Part shown: one piece after another, positions 11,756-24,265 of the stretch
Layout of the letters: each line of letters opens with the position of its first letter
How positions within the stretch are numbered: the stretch's first letter is position 1
NCBI RefSeq assembly: GCF_000004195.4
Contig: NC_030681.2
Span: 23,266,482 to 23,330,481 of the forward strand
From: Xenopus tropicalis
Lineage: Eukaryota > Chordata > Amphibia > Anura > Pipidae
Direction: 5' to 3'
DNA: 64,000 bases
Notes under the pieces: generated by a model
What the model was told of the DNA's origin: nothing
What the model saw: only the letters and a program-made list of their open reading frames with translations
The model's database searches: none
Program-made: the position numbers and the translations under genes

Positions 11756-12920
11756 GACATAGTAACATAGGTTGAAAAAAGACACACATCCATTGAGTTC
11801 AACTTTTTGGTCTAAATGAAACCTGCCTAACTGCTAGCTGATTCAGAGGAAGACAAATAAACCACATCTGAAGCCTCTTCAATTTGGGTAAAAAATCCTT
11901 CTTTTTCCTCGAGGTGGCAACTGGACCCTTTTTGTATTTGAATTTCAGTAACCCTGTGTTGTCTCACTTGTAAAAAAAAGACATCATACACTTTCTTGAA
12001 AATTTCTAATGTATCTGGCAGATAATTCTACAATGTCACAACTCTTTTTTTTTGTACCTTTTTTCCCTTTAATCTGCACTAATGTCCTTGTGTTTGCTGG
12101 AAAGATCTACTGACAAATAGAGGTTATTATATGATCCCCTTATATATTTATATATAGTTATCATATCTTCCCTGAAGCACCTTTTTTCTTCTGTGTAAAC
12201 ATTCCCATCGTGCCCATTCTTTCCTCAGAACTGAGACTTTCCGTTCCCTTTACAAGCTTTGTTGCCCTTCTTTGAACTCATCTAAGTCAATAATATCCCG
12301 TTTGAGCAGTGGAGACCAAAACTGCACCACATACTCCATATGTGGCCTTACCAGCACTTTGAAAGGGGGGAGAGAGAAGAATGACCCTCTCCCCCTGTGA
12401 ATCTACAGCTGAAAACCTTTTCATACAACTCAAAGCATGCTGGCCCTTGCAGCTACTAACAGGCATTGCTTGCTACATCCAAGTTTAATTTGCCCAGTTT
12501 ACCACCAGTTTAAGGGTATACGTTGCTGTATATCTTTATATCGCAGGTGCATGGCCTTACACTTATGAACACTGAATCTCATCTGCCATTTAGCCACCCA
12601 GAATGCCAGTTTGTCCAGATCCCACTGCAAGGTGCCACATCGAGAATGGAATGACTTGGGTTGCATAGTTTTGCATCATCTGAAAACACTGATACATTAC
12701 TTACAATGCCCCACCAAGTAATTAATGAACGAATTAAATAAAAGTGGACCCAATAGAGAAAACTTTGGGGCCCCACCAAGAACCTTACTACAAGTAGCAA
12801 CAGTTTAGGCAAGTTTAGTTTAGAAAGAGGGCTTTTGTGGGGCAAAATCAAAATACGTCATATCTGCTGCAACCCCATTGTCCAGCTTTTTACTAACCTC
12901 ATCATAAAAAGCAATCAAAC
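11756..12920 (-). pseudogene. CR1-type LINE, decayed C-terminal third of ORF2
   Basis: On the minus strand, pieces of the late reverse transcriptase palm (LLGPLLF-like, SDDAKL, then WDLDKLAFW and KWQMRFSVHKCKAMHL) are followed downstream by a basic tail (EFKEGQQSL-like) and an end near 11756 reading toward FFNLCYYVH. Many stops and frameshifts. This covers the part of CR1 missing from the copy at 46430-47350. Confidence 0.65.
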
Positions 12921-13688
12921 TTCATAAAGCCAAGCTCATTACTGCTCATAATGCCATTCTCTACAACATACTCTTAAATGTAATCTCAAAACAAACTGTC
13001 AAGGCTGAGATTGTATTCCCTTTCAGGCTAAAGTAACCTCTCTAAGTAATGGAGGGTATGTTCTGCCAGGTTTTGGTGCCTTGTTCACTTTACCATGGAG
13101 TAAACATTTAGTACCATATCTGGAGTAAGCCATTTGTAAGGGCCTGAAAAAATTAGTTATATTTCACTTATGAAAATAGTTAAAGTGATATCCTAAGCCC
13201 CCCAGTGAGCCTATATAAGACCCTGCCTTTCTGAGGCACTTCCTTTTAGGCTTGGGAACATCAGAGGCAGCAGCAAGGCCACTGTAAACTATGTTTGTGT
13301 TTAAAACGGCAGAGTTTTGAGGGTTTTTTTGAGTTTGTAAACATAAAAATACTCAAGTTTTTTTAATGGCACGACTTTGCCACATTAATAAATAAGCGAG
13401 AATTTAATATGCAAGTTTATTTGATTTAGAACTCGAATTCACATTCATATATAGGCCCATATGTGTGTAAGCTAAAGGAATATAAACTTGTTTATCACAG
13501 ACTTTTAAGTATTTTATTTCATTTCTATCCACAAGGTAATTTAATATGATTCTAATTTAAAATGATATTTTTCACTTTCTTTTGTTCTTAGGTAAATATA
13601 TTATTTATTGCTTATAAAGCTTTTGGAGTATGTATTTAAAATTTGCTTTTTACACTCTCAAACAAGACATGTTGATTCCTAAGTCATG
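12921..13688. other. No recognisable gene
   Basis: AT-rich, no clear repeat. Confidence 0.45.
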
Positions 13689-13691
13689 CTA

Positions 13692-14184
13692 GGGGGCACA
13701 TTTACTAACCCACGAAAGGGCCGAATGCGTCCGATTGCGTTTTTTTCGTAATGATCGGTATTTTGCGATTTTTTCTGAAATTATCGCAACTTTTTCGTTA
13801 CCAATACGATTTTTGCGAAAAAACGCGAGTTTTTCGTAGCCATTCTGAAAGTTGCGCAAAATCTGGCGAAAAGTCGCAATTTTTTCGTAGAGTTAAAACT
13901 TGCGCGAAACGTCACACCTTTTAAGTTTTAACGCTACGAAAAAGGCGCGACTTTTCGCGCAAGTTTTAACGCTACGAAGAAATCGCCAGATTTTGCGCAA
14001 CTTTCGTAATGGCTACGAAAAACTCGCGTTTTTTATTGGTAACGAAAAAGTCACGATAATTTCCGAAAAGTCGTAAAGGCGCCGAAAAAATCGCAAAAAA
14101 TACGAAAAAGTCGCAAAATGTTCGTTTTCCAATCGGAATTTTTCCAATTCGGATTCGAATTCGTGTCTTAGTAAATCAGCCCCC
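13692..14184. mobile_element. Palindromic MITE, GGGGCTGATTTAC family
   Basis: GGGGCACATTTACTAACCCACG at left and TTAGTAAATCAGCCCC at right enclose mirror-image CGAAAAA/TTTTTCG-rich halves. Target duplication not conserved. Confidence 0.85.
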
Positions 14185-14560
14185 AAATGTACAAACAATG
14201 CCATTTTATTGTGGAAATTGTGGAGTCAAAAGCATCAGGCAAAAACAGCTATAATCTATGCCTATAGATTGTTTGTGCTTATTATTTGTAGGCGTGACCA
14301 AGATCCACATTCGTATCTGTGGCCCAGATGCACCTTGTAGCACTTTGGATCTGGGTTTGAGATGCCATTCCAAGCCCATATATACAGGCATAGAAAGAGC
14401 AGAATCTGTACTTCTGCTCCTCACCCTTTTTTGGGGCTATTTATTTGGCCTTTTTTATGAATAAATATTGCATTTTGTTACAAAAATATCCAGTTATCTT
14501 TTGTTGTTTACCAATTATTTTGGAAATTAACATGCATGGCAACTCCCCAAGTTTTCCTAA

Positions 14561-14881
14561 AGCTGCCCATACACCTTCAGATCCGCTCGTCTGGCGATGT
14601 CGCCAAGCGGGCGGATCTTCTCCCGATATCCCCACCTACGGGTGGGTGATATCGGGAGAATCCAGGGTAATACGGTCGTTTGGCCATGGGGGCTATAGGC
14701 AAAGTCGGTTTGGGGACCGCATCAACGACCCGATGCGCTCGCCGATCCGACTAAATTTTATAACCTGTCAATTTCAGGTCGGGCAGGCCCATCGGTAGTG
14801 CCCATATACGGGCCAATTAGCTGCCGAATCGGTCTAAGGGGCCGATATCGGCAGCTAGAATCGGCCCGTGTATGGCCACCC
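14561..14881. mobile_element. GGCCATACACGGGCC-type MITE, TSD TAA
   Basis: TAA at 14558-14560 and 14882-14884. Ends AGCTGCCCATACA / TGTATGGCCACCC; internal inverted repeats (TCTCCCGATATC, GATATCGGGAGA). Sister copy at 60974-61338. Confidence 0.85.
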
Positions 14882-14884
14882 TAA

Positions 14885-15384
14885 GAGTAACACAGTTTTA
14901 GAGCCCCGCCCCCCCCCACACACCCATCAGTATTGCCCATTCCCCAGTAATTCCCTACCCAGTCACACATTCACTTTCACAGGGAGCAATTTCAGACGCA
15001 TGACAGGGCCCCATTAAAATATGCACATGTGCAGTTTTGTCACTGGTGACATCATGAGAGGTCACGCCGCTTGCTGCACTCAGCCCACGCCCATTTTTCA
15101 GTAGTGCCCTACACACATCAAAGATCTCCCAGATCCCAAATGCTCTGGGTTGACCTGGAATAACCTAAACCTGATGAAGTTGTCCCTCACACAATTCTCA
15201 TAACATTTTACATTATGAAAAACCCATTACTATGGATTTATGCTAGCCTAGTTACCAATTCAGAGCAAGGTACTTATGTATGGGAATATGTATTGAAAAT
15301 CAAGCCACGGCAGAAAAAAGATTCCTAAAAGTTTATGAAATTGAGGTTTATCAAATTGCAGTTTTCCTGATCAGCCTTTCCACA
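14885..15384. other. No recognisable gene
   Basis: Nothing I can name. Confidence 0.45.
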
Positions 15385-16632
15385 CCTTACTTCTGCTAAA
15401 ATCAATAAAACATTAATGAAACCCAATAGGGCTGTTCTGCCCCCAATAAGGGGTAATTATATCTTAGTTGGGATCAAGTACAGGTACTGTTTTATTATTA
15501 CAGAGAAAAGGGAATCATTTAACCATGAAATAAACCCAATAGGGCTGTTCTGCCCCCAATAAGGGGTAATTATATCTTAGTTGGGATCAAGTACAGGTAC
15601 TGTTTTATTATTACAGAGAAAAGGGAATCATTTAACCATGAAATAAACCCAATAGAGCTGTTCTGCCCCCAATAAGGGGTAATTATATCTTAGTTGGGAT
15701 CAAGTACAGGTACTGTTTTATTATTACAGAGAAAAGGGAATCATTTAACCATTAAATAAACCCAATAGGGCTGTTCTGCCCCCAATAAGGGGTAATTATA
15801 TCTTAGTTGGGATCAAGTACAGGTACTGTTTTATTATTACAGAGAAAAGGGAATCATTTAACCATGAAATAAACCCAATAGGGCTGTTCTGCCCCCAATA
15901 AGGGGTAATTATATCTTAGTTGGGATCAAGTACAGGTACTGTTTTATTATTACAGAGAAAAGGGAATCATTTAACCATGAAATAAACCCAATAGAGCTGT
16001 TCTGCCCCCAATAAGGGGTAATTATATCTTAGTTGGGATCAAGTACAGGTACTGTTTTATTATTACAGAGAAAAGGGAATCATTTAACCATTAAATAAAC
16101 CCAATAGGGCTGTTCTGCCCCCAATAAGGGGTAATTATATCTTAGTTGGGATCAAGTACAGGTACTGTTTTATTATTACAGAGAAAAGGGAATCATTTAA
16201 CCATTAAATAAACCCAATAGGGCTGTTCTGCCCCCAATAAGGGGTAATTATATCTTAGTTGGGATCAAGTACAGGTACTGTTTTATTATTACAGAGAAAA
16301 GGGAATCATTTCACCATTAAATAAACCCAATAGGGCTGTTCTGCCCCCAATAAGGGGTAATTATATCTTAGTTGGGATCAAGTACAGGTACTGTTTTATT
16401 ATTACAGAGAAAAGGGAATCATTTAACCATGAAATAAACCCAATAGGACTGTTCTGCCCCCAATAAGGGGTAATTATATCTTAGTTGGGATCAAGTACAG
16501 GTACTGTTTTATTATTACAGAGAAAAGGGAATCATTTTTAAAAACTTGAATAATTTGAGAATATGGGAGAAAAGCTTCCTGTAATTTAGAGCTTTCTGGA
16601 TAATGGGTATACAGATCCTATACCCATAACTG
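15385..16632 (+). mobile_element. 113-bp-array MITE, ten units
   Basis: Ten units between about 15416 and 16535. Left arm shortened (only ACTTCTGCTAAAATC onward); right arm complete to GATCCTATACCCATA. Confidence 0.9.
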
Positions 16633-18850
16633 AACATTTCCTGTAAAATGCGGCACAATATATTGGCGCTATATAATGGATGACTATAATCTGAGTCCTG
16701 AGGCCTGTTGGGGTGATATCCAGCTACAAAGGCTGCTGCAAAAAACAAAAATAAAGAAGCAACTCCAATAAAAAAAATATTAATTAGTGTAGCATTAAAA
16801 ATAACAGGTTTTCTGGGTTTGGCTCTGTCAACACAAGTACTATTTATTGTGCTACTAAAGGTATTTATGATGTATGCTATCTCTTTAAGGGCTAATATGC
16901 TCAAAATGTGTTGCACCCGAATCTGAAAATATCTTATTATTTTATTTCTCTGCCGTGCCATATGCACTCTTGCGATGGGTTAGCAACAACTGTTTGGAGT
17001 AAGGAAATAAGATTATAGAAAAATGCAGCAATCCATATCTCACAATGATGTTGCCATCTATTTAAAAACCATAATGAGATCAGCAATGCATACCTACAAT
17101 TCCTGCTGCCGCTGGAAGGAAACAAACAATGGCATTTCAGGTACATGAAACACATGGCTATGGCTTCTTTGAAATGCAGAAATGTAAAAAAAACACGGCA
17201 GATATTTCAGCATTCTGGTAATCACTCTAAAGTACTCACTAAAAATATTCCACAGTCCTCCTGAAATAAAAGCCTTCTGCCATCGGATAAAGTAGAGACA
17301 AAATACGGTGGAAAACAAAGCAAAAACAGATAATCAGCTGCATTCTTATTTCCAGACAGATATGGAGATAACATCAGAGGAAATGTCTGCCGCTGTACTG
17401 TGTAATAGGGACATTAATCAAATTCAAACTGGGAAATGGCAGTAAGTTAGAACTGAAGCCAGGACAGGGAAGCTGCTTCATCAGCTCTTTCACTAGTGAG
17501 CCTTTATCTTTTTCACAATCGGCCGTAGCTCGGCAAATTCTTCCAAATTCCTTAATGATACGAGGAGTTTGTGCTGAATTCATTTCCCCAACTCTGGGGC
17601 CACATCGTTATACTGCACAATGGTGGCCATGTTCTCCATTCTTCTAAGTTTGCATTCAGCTCTCAAAGATAATAGAACCCATTATTCACCAAGTGATGAT
17701 TTTTTTTCTCTGCTGTACGTGGACCATAACCTTAAATATCATTCCCTCAACTGTATGTTCCTTGCAAAAGTTCTCAGACCCTTGAGCAAGTCTCCTATTT
17801 TACTGAAGAAAGAATCTTACACTGACATTTTGCTCACTGTGACATATTATTTCAAAGAAGTGAGACCAAAATTAACCCAAAGGGTGAATGTCCCTCTACT
17901 GGTCAGGAAATCCCTGGGTAGTAACCTATTCCTATGGCATGGACGTATTCCCCATTGGCCCAAGGGGACCTTAACAGTTCCTTGTTCCTATTGTATAAAG
18001 ACTGCTATACCAGGAACTGGATCTGCCAGAGGGCTGAGGAAATGACAGGCCTCAGTATCTGAGGAAAAAAGGTCAAAATCATTAATTAAAGAAGTAGGGG
18101 GTGCAGGGACCTCAAGAACGAAGTCTCCAAGTGTTGGCCTAGCATGCTTTAATGGTATACCCCAGGAGTGTAAGATCATCAAGGTTAGTGAGCAAGAGCA
18201 TCCTATGCTCCACCAAGGAGAAAAAATGGGCTTAGTATTCTCCAGTCAATATCTTCCTTAGTGTAGGCACCACAGCTAGAAAGGGACTCTGTCTAAATTT
18301 ATCCCAGGAGGGGACCCTGAAGCACTGTGTTGTCCATCCTCTCTCCAGTTGATTGGGTGTGTGAGTACTACTATATGCCTGATGTCCTGCTGAATTGATA
18401 GCCACAATCATCAGATGTACCAAGGGAGAACCTTTCAGTTTATAGTCAAGGATCCCTGGGGCCCAATTTTTCTTAATATTGTCAGAGTTGCAATTAAGCA
18501 GCAACAACACCATTTCTCCAGACTCTTCCAGTGAGGGCTTAGCTGAGAGAGAGGGGCACAATAAAACAGTGCTTACCTGGTCAGAAAGAAATAAAATAAG
18601 CTGTCTGCATAAGAATTCATTACCAAACACTTTAATATAGCATTAAAGAAGAACAAAGCCCTTCTATCTACACCTCTACAGTAAGATGGTCAGTTCTCAG
18701 TCTTATCAATGGTGCCTTTCCTCTGGGCTTGACAGAAACTTACGAGATCCAGCCTGCTCACTATAATATATATGCGTATAGTAAAAATCTTAATGAGTCA
18801 AAAAAAAAGTTCCATTTACAAAACAGATTTTGAATTAGATTGCCAGTACC
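16633..18850. other. No recognisable gene
   Basis: Several 130-150-codon open frames occur (for example 16515-16967 and 18232-18630 minus, 17620-18045 plus), but none resembles a known protein and none has a repeat-family match I recognise. Confidence 0.4.
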
Positions 18851-18857
18851 TTTTACT

Positions 18858-19952
18858 ATCATGGCTATTACTAACATGGCTATTACTAACATGGCTATTA
18901 CTATCATGGCTTATTACTAACATGGCTATTACTAACTTGGCTATTACTAAGATGGCTATTACTAACATGGCTATTACTAACATGGCTATTACTAACATGG
19001 CTATTACTATCATGGCTTATTACTAACATGGCTATTACTAACATGGCTATTACTAACATGGCTTATTACTAACATGGCTATTACTAACATGGCTATTACT
19101 AACATGGCTATTACTAACATGGCTATTACTAACATACAGTAGCTATTACTAACATGGCTATTACTAACATGGCTATTACTAACATGGCTATTACTAACAT
19201 ACAGTAGCTATTACTAACATGGCTATTACTATCATGGATTATTACTAACATGGCTTATTACTAACTTGGCTATTACTAACATGGCTATTACTAACATGGC
19301 TATTACTAACTTGGCTATTACTAACATGGCTATTACTAACATGGCTATTACTATCATGGCTTATTACTAACATGGCTTATTACTAACTTGGCTATTACTA
19401 ACATGGCTATTACTAACATGGCTATTACTAACATGGCTATTACTATTATGGCTTATTACTAACATGGCTTATTACTAACATGGCTATTACTAACATGGCT
19501 ATTACTAACATGGCTATTACTAACATGGCTATTACTAACATGGCTATTACTATCATGGCTATTACTAACATGGCTATTACTAACATGGCTATTACTAACA
19601 TGGCTATTACTAACATGGCTATTACTATCATGGCTTATTACTAACATGGCTTATTACTAACATGGCTTATTACTAACATGGCTATTACTAACATGGCTAT
19701 TATTAACATGGCTATTACTAACATGGCTATTACTAACATGGCTTATTACTAACATGGCTATTACTAACATGGCTTATTACTAACATGGCTATTACTAACA
19801 TGGCTATTACTAACATGGCTATTACTATCATGGCTTATTACTAACATGGCTTATTACTAACATGGCTTATTACTAACATGGCTATTACTAACATGGCTAT
19901 TATTAACATGGCTATTACTAACATGGCTATTACTAACATGGCTATTACTAAT
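18858..19952. repeat. 15-bp satellite (CATGGCTATTACTAA), about 1.1 kb
   Basis: The 15-bp unit has a 16-bp variant (CATGGCTTATTACTAA). A ~120-bp block at 19618-19740 recurs 200 bp later (CTATTATTAACATGG near 19696 and 19896), and a variant with ACAGTAG recurs 65 bp apart (19136, 19201). Open frames here are repeat artefacts. Confidence 0.97.
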
Positions 19953-20063
19953 ATGGAATTCATAGATCTGTGCAGAACTGCACAGTAGAACATTTCATGC
20001 CAAGTATAGCTTGTCTTTTTATTTTGATGCAGGTTGGCAAATACAATGTTAGTAGTTCTTTAA

Positions 20064-20665
20064 AAGGATTCTGTGACGGGAAAATGTTTTTTACAAAATG
20101 CATCCATTGATAGCGTTCCAAGAATCTTGCCTTGAAATTCATTTTTTTAAAAGAGCAAACAGATTTTTTTTTTATATTTAATTTGAATTTTTTTTGTGGA
20201 GCTAGACATATTATTGTTTTCCCTGGTGCCCTCAGCCATGTGACTTGTGCACTGATGAGCTTCAGGTTCTCTTTACTTCTGATCTTCAAGTTGGAGTAAA
20301 AACCCCACTTCCTTCCTCCTACGCAGCCTATTAATAGAACAATGGAGAGGTAACAAGATAACAGTTTCCTGACACCAGCATTGCTAAATATGCTCCCAGT
20401 GGTTGATAAGAGAATAGCACTTATATAGGAGAAGCAGCAACAATAGCTCATCTGAAAGCAGTTACATTGGGAAGTTCTGACTCTTTCTGAAAGCTCAGAC
20501 TCAGGCACAATGCACTGAGACGGCGCCTACACACCAATATTACAACTAAAAAATAAATTTATTGGTTCAGGAATAAAATTTTAAATGGTAGAGTGAATTA
20601 TTTGCTATGTACACAGCATCATTTAGTAATAAAAACTACACCGTAAAAATCATGACAAAATCCTG
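20064..20665 (+). mobile_element. TTAA-flanked MITE, 602 bp, copy 1
   Basis: TTAA at 20060-20063 and 20666-20669; AAGGATTCTGTGACGGGAAA opens and ATGACAAAATCCTG closes. Same family and orientation as 22366-22952. Confidence 0.8.
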
Positions 20666-20669
20666 TTAA

Positions 20670-21590
20670 GTAGATCTGATATGTGAGTTGTGCATACTTA
20701 CGTTTACATTATTAACCAAATATTTTTGGAAACTAAAGGGGAAAATTGTAAATGAAATGACTCTGCTTTGAGAGCTACTAATGAAGCAGACCGTATATTT
20801 CATGTTTCAGAGATTTGGAAGATCCTACTTTCACCTGTCTCTTTTAAAACCCTAGATAAATGTGAAGGCGGACAGTAGATAAAGAACATTTACTGGGAAA
20901 AAATCCAGATAGGAACTTCATTCATATTTATTTATTTGTTTTATTAATAAAAATGTCACAGACAGAAATCAGTTATCGTGTTTTGGAGATTTGATTTTGT
21001 CCTGAAGAAAACATAATGCTCTCGTCCCTGAAAAACCTTATGCTTGAAGAAACTTTAAGATGGGCCATTGAAAGTGAAGTATATATATATTAGGGGGAAA
21101 GTAAATGTGACTTTCAAAATGTACTCTTGGAATGTGAATGACAGAAATGTAATGAAGGGGAATCCAAGGCAGGAAAGTTAAAACTTCTCATAGGAATGAA
21201 AAATAGCACATTACGGATTTAGGCAGCGCTCACTTAATAAATTGAATTTCTGTTTTGGCACCAGTAAGCCATTGAATAAAGACGTTTTAAGCTTAGCGAC
21301 CGGTGGAATATGAGATATTTGAATAATGTGTAGTAAAATGGAACAACGGAAGAGCTTAATGCTTTCTGCCCTTTTGATCCTTTGAAATTCAGTGGAATCC
21401 ATCATAAATGAGTGACACTAAAAACTGGGAGCCCCTGTGATCCATTTTCATGGTACCAAGTGGTACCGAGTGCCAGTAATAGTTAAATTCAGCTCTAGTT
21501 AATGGACTTTTGTCACTTAAAATCGTTTTCCCCCACAGAATGGCGCTCTCTCATTATGCGCATACATGTGTGTCAACATGGCCACCCACA
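20670..21590. other. No recognisable gene
   Basis: Nothing I can name. Confidence 0.45.
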
Positions 21591-21598
21591 CTAGGAGC

Positions 21599-21885
21599 CA
21601 GGGTCGGACTGGGGGATGCAGGGCCCACCGGGGCTGCCGTCCCAGGGCACTCAGCATGGCAGCATCCCCTGCACCCCACAGAGGGGGTGCCCGCAGCTCC
21701 CCCTAACCCCCTGTAGGGGCCCCCGCCACCTGCCTGATGTCCTCCCCTGAGCAAGTATAAGTGAAACGCATCAAGGGAGGACATCAGCTGCCAGGGGAAG
21801 CACCAACAAGGATTACGTCTGGGCCCTCAAGTGCCCGAGCCCACTGGGTTTTTTCCCAGTGTCCCGGCGGCCCAGTTCAACCCTG
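21599..21885. mobile_element. hAT-type MITE, 287 bp, TSD CTAGGAGC
   Basis: Exact 8-bp duplication at 21591-21598 and 21886-21893; ends CAGGGTCGGACTGGG / CCCAGTTCAACCCTG. GC-rich interior. Confidence 0.92.
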
Positions 21886-22365
21886 CTAGGAGCTGCCTTC
21901 TGTTGCTGGTGGATGAGCACTTAATAGGGGGCGTTTCTTAGAAAACTACTATTGCCTTTTCATTAGTACATACATGTTAAAATAATTTACAGACCTTTGA
22001 CCACATTTCTCAATGTACTAAAATAAAAAAGAATTCACCAACATGTATTATTTCATTTTTTTTTAATGTTTAAATGCTTATACTGTTGACAAAATCATTT
22101 AACCCCAACTTTACTGTTTGGGAATGATTTTGGTCCTTCTTATTTATTTAAGTAAGATGATATTGTGCCCTCCATTTTTAAACAGCGCCACATATTCTTT
22201 GCTGGATTCAGGTCACAGCTTTGACTTTAGGCCACTTTAGGACTGTAGGACAATTGTACCAAATACAAAGCCAAACATTGAAATGGTTAAAGGTGTATAT
22301 CACACAAAGGCCCTGAGGTCAATTCAATGAATAGTTAGTGCCGCTACTTAGTGGAGAATATTTAA

Positions 22366-22952
22366 AGGAATACTGCCATGGGAAAACATGTTTTTTTTCA
22401 AAACACATCAGTTAATAGAGCTTCTCCAGCAGAATCCTGCATTGTAATCTGTTTTTCAAAACACAAACAGATTTTTTATATTTAATTTTGAAATTTCACA
22501 TGGGGCTAGCCATATTCTTCATTTCCCAGGGTGCCACAGCCATGTGACCTGTGCTCTAACAAACTTTAGTCACACTTTACTGCTGAGCTGCAAGTTGGAG
22601 TGATATCACCCCCTCCCCCCCAGCAGCCGAACAGTAGAACAATGGGAAGGGAGCAAGATAGCAGCTCCCAGTAGGTATCAGAATAGCACTCAATGGTAAG
22701 AAATCCAAGTCTGGCTTGGGACTCCTCCAGTTGCATGGGAGAAGGAAAGCAGTTCTAATGTGTAGCGCTGGCTCCTTCTGAAAGCTCAGACTCAGGCACA
22801 ATGCACTGAGATGGCCCCTACACACCAATATTACAGCTAAAAATACATTTGTAGGTTCAAGAATAAAATGTTAAATGGCAGAGTGAATTATTTGTAATGT
22901 AAACAGTGTAATTTAGAAATAAAAAGTCTACCCTAAAAATTACAGAATCCCT
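22366..22952 (+). mobile_element. TTAA-flanked MITE, 587 bp, copy 2
   Basis: TTAA at 22362-22365 and 22953-22956; starts AGGAATACTGCCATGGG and ends TTACAGAATCCCT. TTAAAGGAA fits the TTAAAGGRR target/terminus known for Xenopus T2-type elements. Confidence 0.85.
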
Positions 22953-22956
22953 TTAA

Positions 22957-24025
22957 GGATTGATGATAAAGTAGTGAATAGTATAAAAATATCCAGCATG
23001 TTGGACATATAGTGGGTGAGGTTTTGAGCAATAAAGACACCAGAAGGACTTACCTGAAATTGTCATAGACATCTAGTCTGTCTTGCAAAATTGCACCAAA
23101 CACCAAGGGTAGGTAGAACCACAGTATCACGTTGACAATCAAGTGACAATTTGTCCATCACAATGATTTCACAATACATAATGGGTTAGTTTAGGAAACT
23201 GCTCTTTTGTCCATGCCACTTGTTTCCATGGCGACTAGCAGAGGGCATGGCTGCAGCAGTGGAGAGAGCCCTAGACATTGGCTTTCTCCAGGGGGTTCCA
23301 GGTACCACCGAGTCTGAAACTGGTCTACTGTAAAGCAGTCAGAGGTCACAAAAAGAAGAAACTGAACCAGAAAAAGTTTTAACATCTTTAATTTCTGCAC
23401 TGAGTAGCAAGTAAAGCAAAATAAAGTAGCAAGATGCCTCATCCACAGAATCATAAATACACTGGCAAAGGGAAATGCTAATTACAAGTTTGCATGTTAA
23501 GGTAGGAATCGTGTCGTGAATTGGATTCTTTCCTAAAATCAATCAGCGAAATAGATGGGTCAGGAAAGATGTACTTAGTGCAGAAAGGTAACAGCAGGTA
23601 CAAGAGGAAAGCGAGCCAGAAGCTGATTAGCCTGCCGGGTACAGATGTGTCCTGCTTTACAGGCCATGCTTCTAAATTGGGAATACAAATACAAGAACAG
23701 ACACATCCAACAACGTCAATTCTACAAGAAATGTGTTCCGAATAATAGGGAACTCGCTAGACTTCTTAATCAATAAGTAGAACAAAATATATATGTTTCT
23801 ATAAATGAAAACACACAACTGTTGCTCAGGTAGGGTTCAGGAAAAACAAATAGGGATGGAGTTGCAAATATGGCAATTTTTTTTGAAAATAGGCAGAACT
23901 GCTTATTTATTTACTAAACTTAAACACTCCCTTTTGGAGCACTCACCCAGCACCTGATCTGGGAAACTGGCACTTATACTGTAATGTCACCCACTGTGAC
24001 CTATAGCACTTATATTTGCCCATTT
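22957..24025. other. No recognisable gene
   Basis: Nothing I can name. Confidence 0.45.
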
Positions 24026-24029
24026 GTGA

Positions 24030-24265
24030 CTGTTAGTTACCCCTCCCATACAGATTGTAAGCTCTACGGGGCAGGGACCTCCTTCATCTTGTGTTTCTGA
24101 CTCTTATTGCAGCTGTACCTTGTATTTATTTGTATTTATTGTTGTACTTTGTATTTATCCATTATCTTTAACCCCCTGTTTGTATTAATGTATTCTACTG
24201 TACAGTGCTGCGTACATAAATAGCGCTTTATAAATAAAGATATACATACATACATACATTAGTAA
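24030..24265 (+). repeat. Dispersed repeat (GATTGTAAGCTCTACGGGGC type)
   Basis: Begins CAGATTGTAAGCTCTACGGG and ends GCTTTATAAATAAAGATATA; shares its 3' part with 3425-3540. It looks like a SINE-like or 3'-end-derived repeat; family not named. Confidence 0.6.

Noticed and set aside
16515..18630. Several 130-150-codon frames as possible genes
   Set aside because: No recognisable domain, no conserved start context; one (16515-16967) runs into the 113-bp array element.
18772..19647. Repetitive frames with MAITN / VSNSH repeats
   Set aside because: Translation of the 15-bp satellite; a period divisible by three keeps frames open.
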